From Planosporangium thailandense (GTDB lineage: Bacteria; Actinomycetota; Actinomycetes; Mycobacteriales; Micromonosporaceae), in assembly GCF_011947195.1 (NCBI RefSeq), contig NZ_JAATVY010000001.1, forward strand, positions 124,001 to 188,000: a stretch of 64,000 nucleotides of DNA. The letters are read 5' to 3'. The notes beneath the pieces are model-generated. The model was not told the DNA's origin. It was given only the letters and a program-made list of their open reading frames with translations, and did not search any database. This document shows positions 27,416 through 35,966 of the stretch, in pieces. Both the position numbers and the translations under genes were made by a program. Position 1 is the first letter of the stretch. Every line of letters begins with the position of its first letter.

Positions 27416-28137
27416 GCGCCGGCCCCGGGCACGGCGAGGAGCTGTTCCGGCTGCGCGAGCGGGCCGGAGGAGTCGACGACCACCCCGTCGCGTAGGAAGA
27501 TCACCCGGTCGGCCCACGCGGCATGGCGCGCCTCGTGGGTGACCAGCACTCCCGCCGCGCCGGCGTCGACCCGGGTCCGCAGCAGGCGCAGGACGGCCTC
27601 TCCGGTCTCGGAGTCGAGCGCGCCGGTGGGTTCGTCGGCGAGGACCAGCCGGCGCGGTCCGACCAGGGCGCGGGCGATGGCCACCCGCTGCTGCTGGCCG
27701 CCGGACATCTGGTCGGGGAACCGGTCGGCCAGGTGGGTGAGCTCAAGGTCGGCCAGCGACCGCAGCGCCTCCCGTCGGGCCTTGCGTACCGATACGCCGT
27801 CGAGCTCCAGCGGCAGCGCGACGTTCTCCACGGCGGTGAGGCTGGGCAGGAGGTTGAACGCCTGGAAGACGTATCCGATGCCGCGCCGGCGCGCCTCGGC
27901 CAGCCCGCGGTGCGACAGTTCGGCGAGTACCCGCCCCTCGACGCGTACCTCGCCCCGGGTGGGGCGGTCGAGCCCACCGGCCAGGTTGAGCAGGGTGGAC
28001 TTGCCCGAGCCGGACGGTCCCATGACCGCGATCAGCTCACCGGGGCGCACCTGAAGGGAAAGTCCGCGCAGCGCGTGCACAGCGGTGTCGCCGGTGCCGT
28101 GGGTGCGGTGGACGTCACGAAGTTCCAGCACGTTCAT
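27412..28137 (-). CDS. ABC transporter ATP-binding protein (LolD/MacB type)
   Basis: A 241-residue nucleotide-binding subunit: Walker A GPSGSGKST (near 39-47), Q-loop at YVFQAFNLLPS (near 90-100), signature MSGGQQQR (near 143) and Walker B LVLADEPTGALDS (near 162-174). The LADEPTGALDS form is typical of ATPases paired with FtsX-type permeases. The ATG overlaps the padR stop and the stop overlaps the permease start, so padR, ATPase and permease form one tight operon. Confidence 0.93.
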   Translation of the reverse strand: MNVLELRDVHRTHGTGDTAVHALRGLSLQVRPGELIAVMGPSGSGKSTLLNLAGGLDRPTRGEVRVEGRVLAELSHRGLAEARRRGIGYVFQAFNLLPSLTAVENVALPLELDGVSVRKARREALRSLADLELTHLADRFPDQMSGGQQQRVAIARALVGPRRLVLADEPTGALDSETGEAVLRLLRTRVDAGAAGVLVTHEARHAAWADRVIFLRDGVVVDSSGPLAQPEQLLAVPGAGA

Positions 28138-28736
28138 CGCTGACGCGCCTCCTCCTCGGACGGGGCGGGCGCCGGCTGAGTGGTCGCCGGGGCGGACTCC
28201 GGCCGGGTGGTCGCCGGGGCGGGCCGGTGCCGGACCAGGCTGGCCTCGCAGTGGTCCAGCCACCGCATCTCGGCCTCGGCCTGGAACAGCATCGCGTCGA
28301 GCACCAGCCGCCAGGGCAGGTCGGTCGACGCGTCGGACTTCGCCTTGAGCCGGGTGTACTCCTGCAGGGTGCGCATGGTCGCCGCGCGCTGCGTCTGCAC
28401 CACCGCGCGGACGTCCACACCGGGCGTGGTGAGCGCGAGCGCGAGTTTGATCGCCAGCTCGTCCCGTGGCCGGTCGGTACGGCTGATCGGGGTGGCGAAC
28501 CACATCGCCAGCTCCGCGCGGCCGGCCTCGGTGATCTCGTACGGCCGCTGTCCGGCGTCCGACTCCGGCAGCGAGCGCACCTGGCCGTCCCGTTCCAGGC
28601 GGGTGAGGGTCGTGTAGACCTGCCCGATGTTGAGTGGCCAGGTGCCTCCGGTGGACTCCTCGAACGCGGCGCGTAGCTGGTAGCCGTACATCGCTCCGCG
28701 TTCGAGCAGCGCGAGTAGGCCGAACTTGATCGACAT
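28134..28736 (-). CDS. PadR-family transcriptional regulator
   Basis: A 200-residue regulator. The PadR winged helix occupies residues ~1-80 (FGLLALLERGAMYGYQLRAAF, then IGQVYTTLTRLERDGQV), followed by a PadR_C/Vir helical region to about 170 and a low-complexity proline/alanine tail. PadR proteins commonly repress a linked ABC exporter and themselves. The promoter at 28745-28773 is overlapped by an 11-bp direct repeat, which supports autorepression. No Shine-Dalgarno is present; the -10 box ends eight bases before the ATG. Confidence 0.92.
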   Translation of the reverse strand: MSIKFGLLALLERGAMYGYQLRAAFEESTGGTWPLNIGQVYTTLTRLERDGQVRSLPESDAGQRPYEITEAGRAELAMWFATPISRTDRPRDELAIKLALALTTPGVDVRAVVQTQRAATMRTLQEYTRLKAKSDASTDLPWRLVLDAMLFQAEAEMRWLDHCEASLVRHRPAPATTRPESAPATTQPAPAPSEEEARQR

Positions 28737-28739
28737 GGC

Positions 28740-28773
28740 TACCGAGTATGTATACCGAGTATGGCCATGGCAA
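28740..28773 (-). promoter_or_regulatory. padR promoter with 11-bp direct-repeat operator
   Basis: On the minus strand TTGCCA (28773-28768), a 17-base spacer and CATACT (28750-28745) form a promoter whose start point would lie at or near the ATG. CATACTCGGTA occurs twice (28763-28753 and 28750-28740, period 13 bp), covering the spacer and the -10 box. A repressor bound here would block the polymerase. Confidence 0.65.
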
Positions 28774-28807
28774 ATCGCCGCGCGTGCGACACCCCGAAGA
28801 GTGATCG

Positions 28808-29227
28808 TCAGCGGCCGGGGAAGGGCACCGTTGCCGGCGTCACCCCGGCGAGCGTGCGCGCCCTGGTCGCCCGGACGGCGCAGTCGGTCAGGGCATCCAC
28901 GGCCAACTGCCGGTCGTCGCCGCTCACAGCGGCCAGCGCCTGGCCCCAGACCCCCGCGCAGCGCTCCTCGACGCCGATCATGAGCGTCAACGCGGAGGCC
29001 CGATCGGTCACCGGCGCGGGCAGGGCGTACGCGGGCTCCGCCGGCGGCGCCGTGGCGTGCAGCGCGTTCAGGCGCAGGATCAGGGCGTCGCGGCGCTGGC
29101 GATGGGCCGCCTCGGCCGCCGTGGCCACCGGCAGCGTGGCCGCGTCGAGGCGGGCGCCGAGCACCCCGTACGCGTAGATCGCGGCGTGCTCGGCGCGCAG
29201 CGCGTCCGCGAGCCGTTCCGCCGTCAC
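28808..29227 (-). CDS. DUF4439 ferritin-like protein
   Basis: A 139-residue all-helical protein: LADALRAEHAAIYAYGVLGA (residues ~6-25), a second helix with HRQRRDALI near 46, then two more helices (GVEERCAGVWGQALAA and DALTDCAVRATRARTLAGVTP). The pattern fits the ferritin-like DUF4439 domain; the EH of the first helix could contribute to metal binding, but a complete di-iron set is not obvious. GTG at 29227 has GGAG upstream; the longer open frame reads through the neighbour. It pairs with the upstream lipoprotein. The function is unknown. Confidence 0.75.
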   Translation of the reverse strand: MTAERLADALRAEHAAIYAYGVLGARLDAATLPVATAAEAAHRQRRDALILRLNALHATAPPAEPAYALPAPVTDRASALTLMIGVEERCAGVWGQALAAVSGDDRQLAVDALTDCAVRATRARTLAGVTPATVPFPGR

Positions 29228-29270
29228 CGGGCCGCTCCGGCGCCCCGCCCGCGGTTGTCGTGCCCGCAGT

Positions 29271-29768
29271 TCACGACAGCACCACCACGTGGGTGGCCCG
29301 GGCGGCGGCGATGGAGCCCAGCAGCGCGGCCCGGTACGAGGGGGCGGTGAGGCAGACGGATCTCGCCGCCGAGGCCGCCTGTTTCTCGGCGGCCAGCAGA
29401 CTGGTGAGGGGGGCCGGCTGCGGCCCGGTGCTGTCACCGGAGGCCCCGGCGGACGGCGCAGCCGAGGACTGTGCGTCGAGGCCGGGGCCGATCTCGCGGG
29501 CGAGGGCCTGCAGGTGCGCCCGGTGCGCGTCGCGGATCGGGCCGAGGCGTCCGGCGAGGCCGGGCTGGGCGGCGATGGTCGCCTCGTAGCGGCCCAGGAG
29601 CGCCGCGGTGTCGCGGTAGAAGGGGTTCAGGGGGTCCGGGGGCACCGGGTGCGAGGCCGCCGACCCGGGGTCGTCGCAGGCACCGGTCGCGGCGACGCCG
29701 GCCAGGCCGACCGCCGCCGCCAACACAGCCCGCCGGCTGTGTACCCGGCCCTTCTCGCCCGTCCGCAC
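29271..29768 (-). CDS. Putative exported lipoprotein with Tat-like signal, paired with DUF4439 protein
   Basis: A 165-residue protein. It begins MRTGEKGRVHSRRAVLAAAV, with a twin-arginine followed by a hydrophobic stretch and a cysteine near residue 30 (ATGAC), which looks like a lipoprotein signal. The rest is helical and alanine-rich; helices such as YRDTAALLGRYEATIAAQP and YRAALLGSIAAARATH resemble the ferritin-like partner 43 bases downstream. It is divergent from rimP. An internal GTA/GTG-region start nearer VHSRR cannot be excluded. The function is unknown. Confidence 0.65.
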   Translation of the reverse strand: MRTGEKGRVHSRRAVLAAAVGLAGVAATGACDDPGSAASHPVPPDPLNPFYRDTAALLGRYEATIAAQPGLAGRLGPIRDAHRAHLQALAREIGPGLDAQSSAAPSAGASGDSTGPQPAPLTSLLAAEKQAASAARSVCLTAPSYRAALLGSIAAARATHVVVLS

Positions 29769-29894
29769 GGCCCATAGTCAACACCATCCGGGCCAGCCAC
29801 GGCCGTCAGCCGGGCCCGGACGGCGGGGAAAGTCGGCCGAATGCAGCGGTACCGCTACGCGCGGCGCGGTCACGCGTTACGCTCAGGCCTCAGA

Positions 29895-29919
29895 CCACCC
29901 GCGTTTTCGACGTGGGTGG
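29895..29919 (+). other. Hairpin in the rimP upstream region
   Basis: CCACCCGCGT (29895-29904) can pair with ACGTGGGTGG (29910-29919), with one G-T pair and a five-base loop. It lies about 77 bases before the rimP start, in the 227-base divergent interval between the lipoprotein gene and rimP. It could be a leader structure of the rimP-nusA transcript. I see no clear promoter hexamers beside it. Confidence 0.35.
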
Positions 29920-29995
29920 AGGCTCAGCTGCCTGCAGATGTCTGACGGCGCTGGCCGCCAGGGCTCGGGTAGACGATTGCGGGAGGTGCGCGGAC

Positions 29996-30598
29996 ATGCC
30001 ACAGCAGCGGCGCCGCCATGCCGGCGAGCGGGCGGGTGCCCGGCCGCCGCGGCAGCCGGCCGTCGCCACGGACCTCGCCGGCCAGCGCTCCCGCGTGCGG
30101 TCGGTCGTGGAGCCGGTGGTGTCTGCGGCAGGCTACGACCTGGAAGCGCTGTCACTCAAGCGGGTGGGTCGCCGCCACCAGGTACGCGTGATCGTCGACA
30201 GCGACGAGGGCGTCAACCTCGACGCGGTCGCCGAGCTGTCCCGCGACATCTCGGCCGCCCTCGACGAGGCCGAGGAGTCCGGCGGCGACCTCGTGCCGGG
30301 GGAGTACGAGCTGGAGGTCAGCTCGCCGGGCATCGACCGGCCGCTGACGTTGCCGCGCCACTGGCGGCGCAATGTCGGACGCCTGGTGAAGGTGACCGTG
30401 GCCGACCGCTCCGTGGTCGGCCGGGTCAAGGCCGCCGCCGACGACGGCGTGGAGTTCGAGATCGACGACGAGCTGCGCCGGCTGACGTACGAAGAGCTCG
30501 GCCCCGGACGGGTACAGATCGAGTTCAACCGCATCACGGAGCTCTCAGACGATGAGCTCGACGAGATCGACGACGAGGAAGGAGGCGACGAGGAGTGA
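29996..30598 (+). CDS. rimP: Ribosome maturation factor RimP
   Basis: Needed for 30S subunit maturation. The 200-residue product has the RimP N-terminal domain ([17 protein letters not shown] near 40-56, [19 protein letters not shown] near 67-85) and the SH3-like C-terminal domain, plus a basic N-terminal extension and a very acidic tail ([15 protein letters not shown]). ATG at 29996 has GGGAGGT upstream; the longer open frame to the left overlaps the divergent gene. It overlaps nusA by four bases (GTGA), the conserved rimP-nusA pairing. Confidence 0.94.
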   Translation: MPQQRRRHAGERAGARPPRQPAVATDLAGQRSRVRSVVEPVVSAAGYDLEALSLKRVGRRHQVRVIVDSDEGVNLDAVAELSRDISAALDEAEESGGDLVPGEYELEVSSPGIDRPLTLPRHWRRNVGRLVKVTVADRSVVGRVKAAADDGVEFEIDDELRRLTYEELGPGRVQIEFNRITELSDDELDEIDDEEGGDEE

Positions 30599-31611
30599 AC
30601 ATCGACCTCGCGGCTCTCCGCGCCCTGGAACGCGAGCGGGAGATTCCGTTCGACACGATCCTCGCCGCGATCGAGACCGCGCTACTGACCGCCTACCGGC
30701 ACACCGATGGGGCGAACCCGCACGCCAGGGTCGAGATCGACCGTAAGACCGGCGCCGCGACCGTGTACGCCCAGGAGATCGACCCGGATGGCGGCGTGGT
30801 GCGCGAATACGATGACACCCCGCACGACTTCGGCCGGATCGCGGCGATGACCGCCAAGCAGGTCATCCTGCAGCGGCTGCGCGAGGCCACCGACGAGGCC
30901 CACTTCGGGGAATACGCCGGGCGTGACGGCGACTTGGTAACGGGTGTGATCCAGGCGCACGAGGCCCGGGCCGAGAAGGGCATCGTGACGATCGACCTGG
31001 GCAAGCTGGAGGCCAGCCTGCCACCTGCCGAGCAGGTGCCCGGCGAGGTCTACGAGCACGGCCAGCGGATCCGGTGCGTGGTCGTACACGTGGCCAAGGG
31101 TTTCCGGGGACCGCAGATCACCCTGTCGCGTTCCCACCCGGCTCTGGTCAAGAAGCTGTTCGCGTTGGAGGTCCCGGAGATCGCCGACGGCACCGTGGAG
31201 ATCGCGGCGATCGCACGGGAGGCCGGCCACCGGACCAAGATCGCGGTACGTCCGACCGTGCCCGGAGTGAACGCGAAGGGCGCCTGCATCGGGCCGATGG
31301 GCAGCCGGGTCCGTGCGGTCATGAGCGAGCTGCACGGTGAGAAGATCGACATCATCGACTGGTCGGACGACCCGGCCATGTTCGTCGGGAACGCGCTGTC
31401 GCCGGCGAAGGCGCTCCGGGTGGAGGTCGTCGACCCGGTCAACCGGGCGGCCCGGGTGACCGTGCCCGACTTCCAGCTCTCCCTCGCGATCGGCCGGGAG
31501 GGGCAGAACGCCCGGCTCGCCGCCCGGTTGACCGGATGGCGTATCGACATCCGGCCGGACACGGAGACCGTGCCGCAATCAGTGTCACATCGTGCTGGCG
31601 AGGCGGGCTGA
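30595..31611 (+). CDS. nusA: Transcription termination/antitermination factor NusA
   Basis: RNA-polymerase-associated pausing, termination and antitermination factor. The 338-residue length is that of the short actinobacterial form without C-terminal AR repeats. The N-terminal polymerase-binding domain (to ~110) is followed by an S1 domain ([20 protein letters not shown] near 110-130) and two KH domains ([18 protein letters not shown] near 225, [20 protein letters not shown] near 297). Its start overlaps rimP. Confidence 0.96.
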   Translation: MNIDLAALRALEREREIPFDTILAAIETALLTAYRHTDGANPHARVEIDRKTGAATVYAQEIDPDGGVVREYDDTPHDFGRIAAMTAKQVILQRLREATDEAHFGEYAGRDGDLVTGVIQAHEARAEKGIVTIDLGKLEASLPPAEQVPGEVYEHGQRIRCVVVHVAKGFRGPQITLSRSHPALVKKLFALEVPEIADGTVEIAAIAREAGHRTKIAVRPTVPGVNAKGACIGPMGSRVRAVMSELHGEKIDIIDWSDDPAMFVGNALSPAKALRVEVVDPVNRAARVTVPDFQLSLAIGREGQNARLAARLTGWRIDIRPDTETVPQSVSHRAGEAG

Positions 31612-31638
31612 CGACGAGGTCGAACCAGAGGGTAGACT
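31608..31638 (+). promoter_or_regulatory. Internal promoter for ylxR
   Basis: CTGACG (31608-31613), a 19-base spacer and TAGACT (31633-31638), with the GTG start of ylxR only seven bases further on. The -35 overlaps the nusA stop codon. It predicts a leaderless ylxR-infB transcript in addition to read-through from rimP. Confidence 0.5.
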
Positions 31639-31644
31639 GGCTCA

Positions 31645-32016
31645 GTGGCACGTCGCGCACTTTCGGCGACGGTCGAGCTTGCTCGGCCGTTTCGCACCTG
31701 TGTGGGTTGCCGGAAGCGCGTGCCAGCCTCCGAGTTGCTGCGGGTAGTCGCGATCGAACAGGGTGCTGACGCGTTCAGCCTCGTGCCCGATCCGGCACGC
31801 AGACGGCTGGGCCGGGGCGCTCATGTTCATCCCGACCCGGCGTGTCTCGCGCTGGCGGAACGTCGCCGCGCCTTCGGGCGCGCGCTTCGTGTCACCGGTG
31901 TCCTGGACACCGGTCCGCTGGTCGAAACCGTCTGTGCCACGCCGATCCGCTCGGATTCGCCGATGGTGGGCGCGTCCCGCCCCACCCGGACCAGCAAGGT
32001 AGGACGACCGACATGA
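31645..32016 (+). CDS. ylxR: YlxR (DUF448) RNA-binding-like protein
   Basis: A 123-residue product. The conserved DUF448 core is visible: RPFRTCVGCRKRVPASELLR near residues 14-33 and GRGAHVHPDPACLALAERRRAFGRAL near 56-81. YlxR binds nucleic acid, and in Bacillus it has been linked to tRNA processing by RNase P; its exact role here is unknown. The C-terminal ~35 residues are not conserved. The gene lies between nusA and infB as in most bacteria. GTG at 31645 has no Shine-Dalgarno. Confidence 0.88.
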   Translation: MARRALSATVELARPFRTCVGCRKRVPASELLRVVAIEQGADAFSLVPDPARRRLGRGAHVHPDPACLALAERRRAFGRALRVTGVLDTGPLVETVCATPIRSDSPMVGASRPTRTSKVGRPT

Positions 32017-32109
32017 GCACACGATGAAGTCCCTGAGATGACCAGGCTTCAAGTGCACGAGTGAGGTCGGCGCGGGTTTGCCGCCGCCGGCCTCGGAGTG
32101 AGGAGTGCA

Positions 32110-35052
32110 GTGGCAGGCAAGGCCCGCGTACACGAGCTCGCCAAAGAGCTCGGGGTCGAAAGCAAGAACGTACTCGCCAAGCTCAAGGAGATGGGCGAGT
32201 TTGTGAAGTCCGCGTCCAGCACGGTGGAGGCGCCCGTCGCCCGCCGTCTGCGCGCGGCCTTCGAAGCGGGAGGAGCGGCGCCGGCGGCGCCGGCCGCCCC
32301 CGCTGCTCCGGCGGCGCCGGCCAAGGCCGCGCCCGCCGGTGAGCCCAAGGTGTCGGCTCGTCCGGCACCCCCGAAGCGCGCGGCGCAGCCGGTCCCCCCG
32401 GTGAAGCGGGGACCGGTCCCCGGACCTCCTCGCCCGCAGGCGCCGGTGGTCCAGCCGGCGAGCGCGCACGACATCGAGGTGGCGGCGGCGGAAGCCCGTG
32501 CCGCCGCGCTCAAGGCCGAGCAGGAGGCCCAGGTCAAGGCCGCCCAGCAGGCCGCCAGGCAGCGTGAGACCGTGCGCCGGGAGCCCCCGGCCGGCGGTAC
32601 CACGCCCGGTCCGCGTCCGGGCCCCCGCCCGGGCCCGCCGCCGGCGACCCCTACGCCCGGGGCTCCGCGCCCGGGTGGTCGTGCACCGGCTCGTAGCGGC
32701 GGTAACAACCCGTTCGGGGTCGGCGGCGGTCAGCGGCCGACGCCGGCCGGCATGCCCCGGCCCAACCCGGCCAACATGCCGCCCCGGCCCAACCCGGCCA
32801 ACATGCCGCCGCGGCCCAGCCCGGCCTCCATGGGCGGCCCACGGCCCAACCCGTCCCAGATGCCCAGCCAGCGGCCGGCACGTCCGGGCGGTCCCGGTGG
32901 TGGCGCCGGTCGTCCCGGTGGTGGCGGCGGCTTCCGTGGCGGTGGCGGCGGTGGCGGCGGTTTCCGGGGTGGACCCGGCGGTGGCGGCGGCGGTGGCGGC
33001 TTCCGGGGTGGACCCGGCGGTGGCGGCGGCGGTGGCGGCGGCTTCCGGGGTGGACCCGGCGGTGGTGGTCCCGGCGCGGGTGCCGGTGTCGCGGGTCGTC
33101 CCGGTGGCGGTGGCCGTGGTCGTGGCGGTGGCACAGCCGGTGCGTTCGGACGCCCCGGTGGTCGGCCGACGCGTGGCCGCAAGTCGAAGAAGCAGCGGCG
33201 TCAAGAGTTCGACAACCTGTCTGCTCCGCAGATGAGCTCGGGCGCTCCGCGCGGTCAGGGTCAGGTTGTCCGGCTGTCGCGTGGTGCTTCGCTCTCCGAC
33301 TTCGCTGACAAGATCAACGCGAACCCCGGCTCGCTGGTCCAGGAGATGTTCAACCTGGGCGAGATGGTGACGGCGACGCAGTCGTGCTCCGACGACACGC
33401 TGCTGCTGCTCGGCGAGCACCTGGGCTTCGACGTGCAGATCGTGAGCCCCGAGGACGAGGACCGTGAGCTGCTCGCGCAGTTCAACATCGACCTCGACGC
33501 CGAGATCGACGAGGAGCGGTTGGTCGTACGGCCGCCGGTGGTCACCGTCATGGGCCATGTCGACCACGGTAAGACCAAGCTGCTGGACGCGATCCGGCAC
33601 GCGAACGTGGTCGAGGGCGAGGCCGGTGGCATCACCCAGCACATCGGCGCGTACCAGGTGCACGTCGAGCACGAGGGTGAGGAGCGGGCGATCACCTTCA
33701 TCGACACCCCGGGTCACGAGGCGTTCACCGCCATGCGTGCCCGTGGTGCGCAGGTGACCGACATTGTCGTGCTCGTGGTCGCGGCTGACGACGGCGTGAT
33801 GCCGCAGACGATCGAGGCGCTCAACCACGCCAAGGCGGCCGAGGTGCCGATCGTGGTCGCGGTCAACAAGATCGACAAGCCGGAGGCCAACCCGGACAAG
33901 GTGCGTCAGCAGCTCACCGAGTACGGCCTGGTCGCCGAGGAGTACGGCGGCGACACGATGTTCGTCAACGTCGCGGCGAAGCCGGGGATCGGCATCGACC
34001 AGCTGCTCGAGGCCGTCCTGCTCACCGCGGACGCCTCGCTGGAGCTGCGGGCGCCGATCGACGGGCACGCCCAGGGTGTCGCGATCGAGGCTCACCTCGA
34101 CCGCGGTCGGGGCCCCGTCGCCACGGTGCTGGTCCAGAAGGGCACGCTGCACGTCGGTGACTCGATCGTCGCGGGCAACGCGTACGGCCGGGTCCGGGCC
34201 ATGCTCGACGAGAACATGCAGCCGGTGTCCGAGGCGGGTCCGTCCCGTCCGGTGCTGGTGCTCGGTCTGACCGCGGTGCCGGGAGCTGGCGACAACTTCC
34301 TGGCCGCCGACGACGACCGGACGGTCCGCCAGATCGCCGAGCAGCGGCAGGCTCGCCGCCGTGCGGCGCAGATGGCGAACTCGCGCGGCCGGGCGACGCT
34401 GGAGACGCTGTTCGAGCAGATGAAGGAGGGCGAGAAGACCTCGCTGGCCCTCATCATCAAGGGCGACGTGTCCGGTTCGGTGGAGGCTCTGGAGGACGCC
34501 CTCGTCAAGATCGACGTATCCGACGAGGTGCAGCTCAAGATCATCCACCGTGGTGTCGGTGCGATCACCCAGGACGACGTCAACCTGGCGAGCGCGTCGG
34601 ACGCGATCATCATCGGGTTCAACGTGCGGCACGCCGAGCGGGTCCGCGAGCTGGCCGAGCGCGAGGGCGTGGAGATGCGGTACTACACCGTCATCTACCA
34701 GGCCATCGAGGAGATCGAGGCCGCGCTCAAGGGTCTGCTCAAGCCGGAGTACGAGGAGGTGCAGCTCGGCACGGCCGAGGTGCGCGAGGTGTTCCGCTCC
34801 TCGAAGGTCGGCATCATCGCCGGCTGCATCGTCCGGTCGGGCCTGATCCGGCGCAACGCCAAGGCGCGGGTCGTCCGCGACGGCGCGGTCGTGGCGGAGA
34901 ACGCGTCGATCGCCTCGCTGCGCCGGTTCAAGGACGACGCGACCGAGGTCCGTGAGGGCTTCGAGTGCGGTGTCACGCTGGGTGGTTTCAACAACATCCA
35001 GGTCGGCGACGTCATCGAGACGTTCGAGATGCGCGAGAAGCCGCGCAGCTGA
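32110..35052 (+). CDS. infB: Translation initiation factor IF-2
   Basis: GTPase that places initiator tRNA on the ribosome. The 980-residue product starts with an IF2_N domain ([19 protein letters not shown], residues ~6-24), then a ~330-residue disordered region rich in Ala/Pro and Gly. A second IF2_N domain (~395-450), the G domain (G1 GHVDHGKT near 482, G3 DTPGHE, G4 NKID) and domains II-IV follow. GTG at 32110 is preferred to GTG 32098 because GAGGAG lies five bases upstream of it and [10 protein letters not shown] is the usual start. A hairpin terminator follows. Confidence 0.96.
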   Translation: MAGKARVHELAKELGVESKNVLAKLKEMGEFVKSASSTVEAPVARRLRAAFEAGGAAPAAPAAPAAPAAPAKAAPAGEPKVSARPAPPKRAAQPVPPVKRGPVPGPPRPQAPVVQPASAHDIEVAAAEARAAALKAEQEAQVKAAQQAARQRETVRREPPAGGTTPGPRPGPRPGPPPATPTPGAPRPGGRAPARSGGNNPFGVGGGQRPTPAGMPRPNPANMPPRPNPANMPPRPSPASMGGPRPNPSQMPSQRPARPGGPGGGAGRPGGGGGFRGGGGGGGGFRGGPGGGGGGGGFRGGPGGGGGGGGGFRGGPGGGGPGAGAGVAGRPGGGGRGRGGGTAGAFGRPGGRPTRGRKSKKQRRQEFDNLSAPQMSSGAPRGQGQVVRLSRGASLSDFADKINANPGSLVQEMFNLGEMVTATQSCSDDTLLLLGEHLGFDVQIVSPEDEDRELLAQFNIDLDAEIDEERLVVRPPVVTVMGHVDHGKTKLLDAIRHANVVEGEAGGITQHIGAYQVHVEHEGEERAITFIDTPGHEAFTAMRARGAQVTDIVVLVVAADDGVMPQTIEALNHAKAAEVPIVVAVNKIDKPEANPDKVRQQLTEYGLVAEEYGGDTMFVNVAAKPGIGIDQLLEAVLLTADASLELRAPIDGHAQGVAIEAHLDRGRGPVATVLVQKGTLHVGDSIVAGNAYGRVRAMLDENMQPVSEAGPSRPVLVLGLTAVPGAGDNFLAADDDRTVRQIAEQRQARRRAAQMANSRGRATLETLFEQMKEGEKTSLALIIKGDVSGSVEALEDALVKIDVSDEVQLKIIHRGVGAITQDDVNLASASDAIIIGFNVRHAERVRELAEREGVEMRYYTVIYQAIEEIEAALKGLLKPEYEEVQLGTAEVREVFRSSKVGIIAGCIVRSGLIRRNAKARVVRDGAVVAENASIASLRRFKDDATEVREGFECGVTLGGFNNIQVGDVIETFEMREKPRS
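32740..33130 (+). repeat. Low-complexity repeats in infB linker
   Basis: Two repeat types encode the IF-2 linker. Around 32755-32830 there are three PRPNPANMP-like units. Around 32925-33090 there are several [12 protein letters not shown] units with nearly identical DNA (TTCCGGGGTGGACCCGGCGG recurring). They encode an RGG/FRGG-rich segment that may bind RNA nonspecifically. Confidence 0.85.
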
Positions 35053-35067
35053 CCGATGTCAACGGTG

Positions 35068-35100
35068 AACGGCTCCGGGGCTTCGCGCCCCGGGGCCGTT
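35068..35100 (+). terminator. Terminator after infB
   Basis: A 14-bp stem (AACGGCTCCGGGGC at 35068-35081 with 35087-35100; one T-G pair) and the five-base loop TTCGC. It begins 16 bases after the infB stop codon. Confidence 0.85.
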
Positions 35101-35115
35101 CGCGTTCATAACCCG

Positions 35116-35145
35116 TTCGACCCTGGCGGATCTGAAATCTAGAAT
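35116..35145 (+). promoter_or_regulatory. Promoter for a leaderless DUF503 mRNA
   Basis: TTCGAC (35116-35121), an 18-base spacer and TAGAAT (35140-35145), with the GTG start codon seven bases downstream. It lies just past the infB terminator, so the DUF503-rbfA pair has its own promoter. Confidence 0.6.
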
Positions 35146-35151
35146 TTGATC

Positions 35152-35445
35152 GTGTACACCGGAACCGCCGTCTTCGACATGCTGCTGCCGGACGACTCGC
35201 GTTCGCTGAAGGCCAAGCGGTCGTACGTGCGGCCGATCATCGCGGCGCTCCGAAAGTTCGAGGTTTCGGCGGCCGAGGTGGGCGCGCTCGACCTGCACGG
35301 GCGAGCGGAGATCGGGGTCGGTGTGGTGGCCGCCGAGGTCCGCCACGTGGCGGAGGTTCTCGACTCGTGCGAGAAGGCCGTCGTGCGCCGTCCGGAGATC
35401 GAGTTGCTGTCGGTGCGTCGGCGTCTGCACGGCGACGACGACTGA
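35152..35445 (+). CDS. DUF503 protein
   Basis: A 97-residue small protein with the DUF503 pattern: YTGTAVFDMLLPDDSRSLKA (residues ~2-21), RSYVRPIIAAL, an AEVGALDLHGRAEIGVGVV strand region, and the conserved end PEIELLSVRRRLHGDDD. The family is a small alpha/beta protein usually found between infB and rbfA; its function is unknown, though the location suggests a link to ribosome biogenesis. GTG at 35152 is chosen over TTG at 35146 because homologues start MYxGT and because the -10 box TAGAAT ends six bases before it. Confidence 0.85.
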   Translation: MYTGTAVFDMLLPDDSRSLKAKRSYVRPIIAALRKFEVSAAEVGALDLHGRAEIGVGVVAAEVRHVAEVLDSCEKAVVRRPEIELLSVRRRLHGDDD

Positions 35446-35458
35446 CCCGTCCCAGGTA

Positions 35459-35480
35459 GTGTCGACACGTTGGTCGACAC
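35459..35480 (+). other. Hairpin just upstream of the rbfA ribosome-binding site
   Basis: GTGTCGAC (35459-35466) and GTCGACAC (35473-35480) form a perfect 8-bp inverted repeat with a six-base loop, two bases before the GGAGG of rbfA. The left arm also sits in a 10-bp palindrome, GTGTCGACAC. It may be an operator or an RNA hairpin affecting rbfA expression. Confidence 0.5.
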
Positions 35481-35495
35481 GCGGAGGTGAGCGAC

Positions 35496-35966
35496 ATGAC
35501 GGATCCGGCACGGCTGCGCCGGCATGCCGAGCGAGTACGGGAACTGGTTGCGTCGGTGGTGCGTACCCAGATCAAGGACCCGCGGCTCGGCATGATCACG
35601 ATCACCGACGCGCGGATCACCGCGGACCTGCGTGAGGCGACCGTCTACTACACGGTCCTGGGTGACGCCGCCGCCGAGGCGGGCACCGCGGCCGCGCTCG
35701 AGAGCGCCAAGGGCATGCTTCGTAGCACGGTGGGCAAGGCGCTGGGGCTTCGCCACTCGCCGACCCTGACGTTCATCCTCGACAAGGTGCAGGACCAGGC
35801 CAAGCACATCGACGAGCTGCTGGCCGCCGCGCGCAGCGCCGACGCCGAGGTGCAGCGTCGGGCGGCAGGGGCGAAGTACGCCGGTGACCCCCAGCCGTAC
35901 CGGATCGACGAGGGTGCCGACGAAGACGAAGACGAGGACGCTCTCGCCAGCCGAGACCACGGCTGA
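35496..35966 (+). CDS. rbfA: 30S ribosome-binding factor A
   Basis: Assists 30S maturation at the 16S rRNA 5' helix and is important in the cold. The 156-residue product has a KH-like fold: [14 protein letters not shown] near 8-21, DPRLGMITITDARITADLREATVYY near 28-52, LGLRHSPTLTFILDK near 83-97. The tail after residue ~135 is acidic (DEGADEDEDEDAL). ATG at 35496 is chosen because GGAGG lies eight bases upstream; the GTG at 35487 overlaps that site. A strong terminator follows at 36038. Confidence 0.93.
   Translation: MTDPARLRRHAERVRELVASVVRTQIKDPRLGMITITDARITADLREATVYYTVLGDAAAEAGTAAALESAKGMLRSTVGKALGLRHSPTLTFILDKVQDQAKHIDELLAAARSADAEVQRRAAGAKYAGDPQPYRIDEGADEDEDEDALASRDHG

Noticed and set aside
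32925-33090. Regular repeats that might suggest a repeat array or CRISPR
   Set aside because: They are in frame within infB, have no spacers, and encode a Gly-rich linker.
31642-34632. 996-residue minus-strand open frame opposite infB
   Set aside because: It shadows infB and ylxR; the sequence is low-complexity and Arg/Thr-rich with no family features.
35146-35445. TTG at 35146 as the DUF503 start
   Set aside because: It lies directly after the -10 box and adds two residues not seen in homologues; GTG at 35152 fits both promoter geometry and family start.
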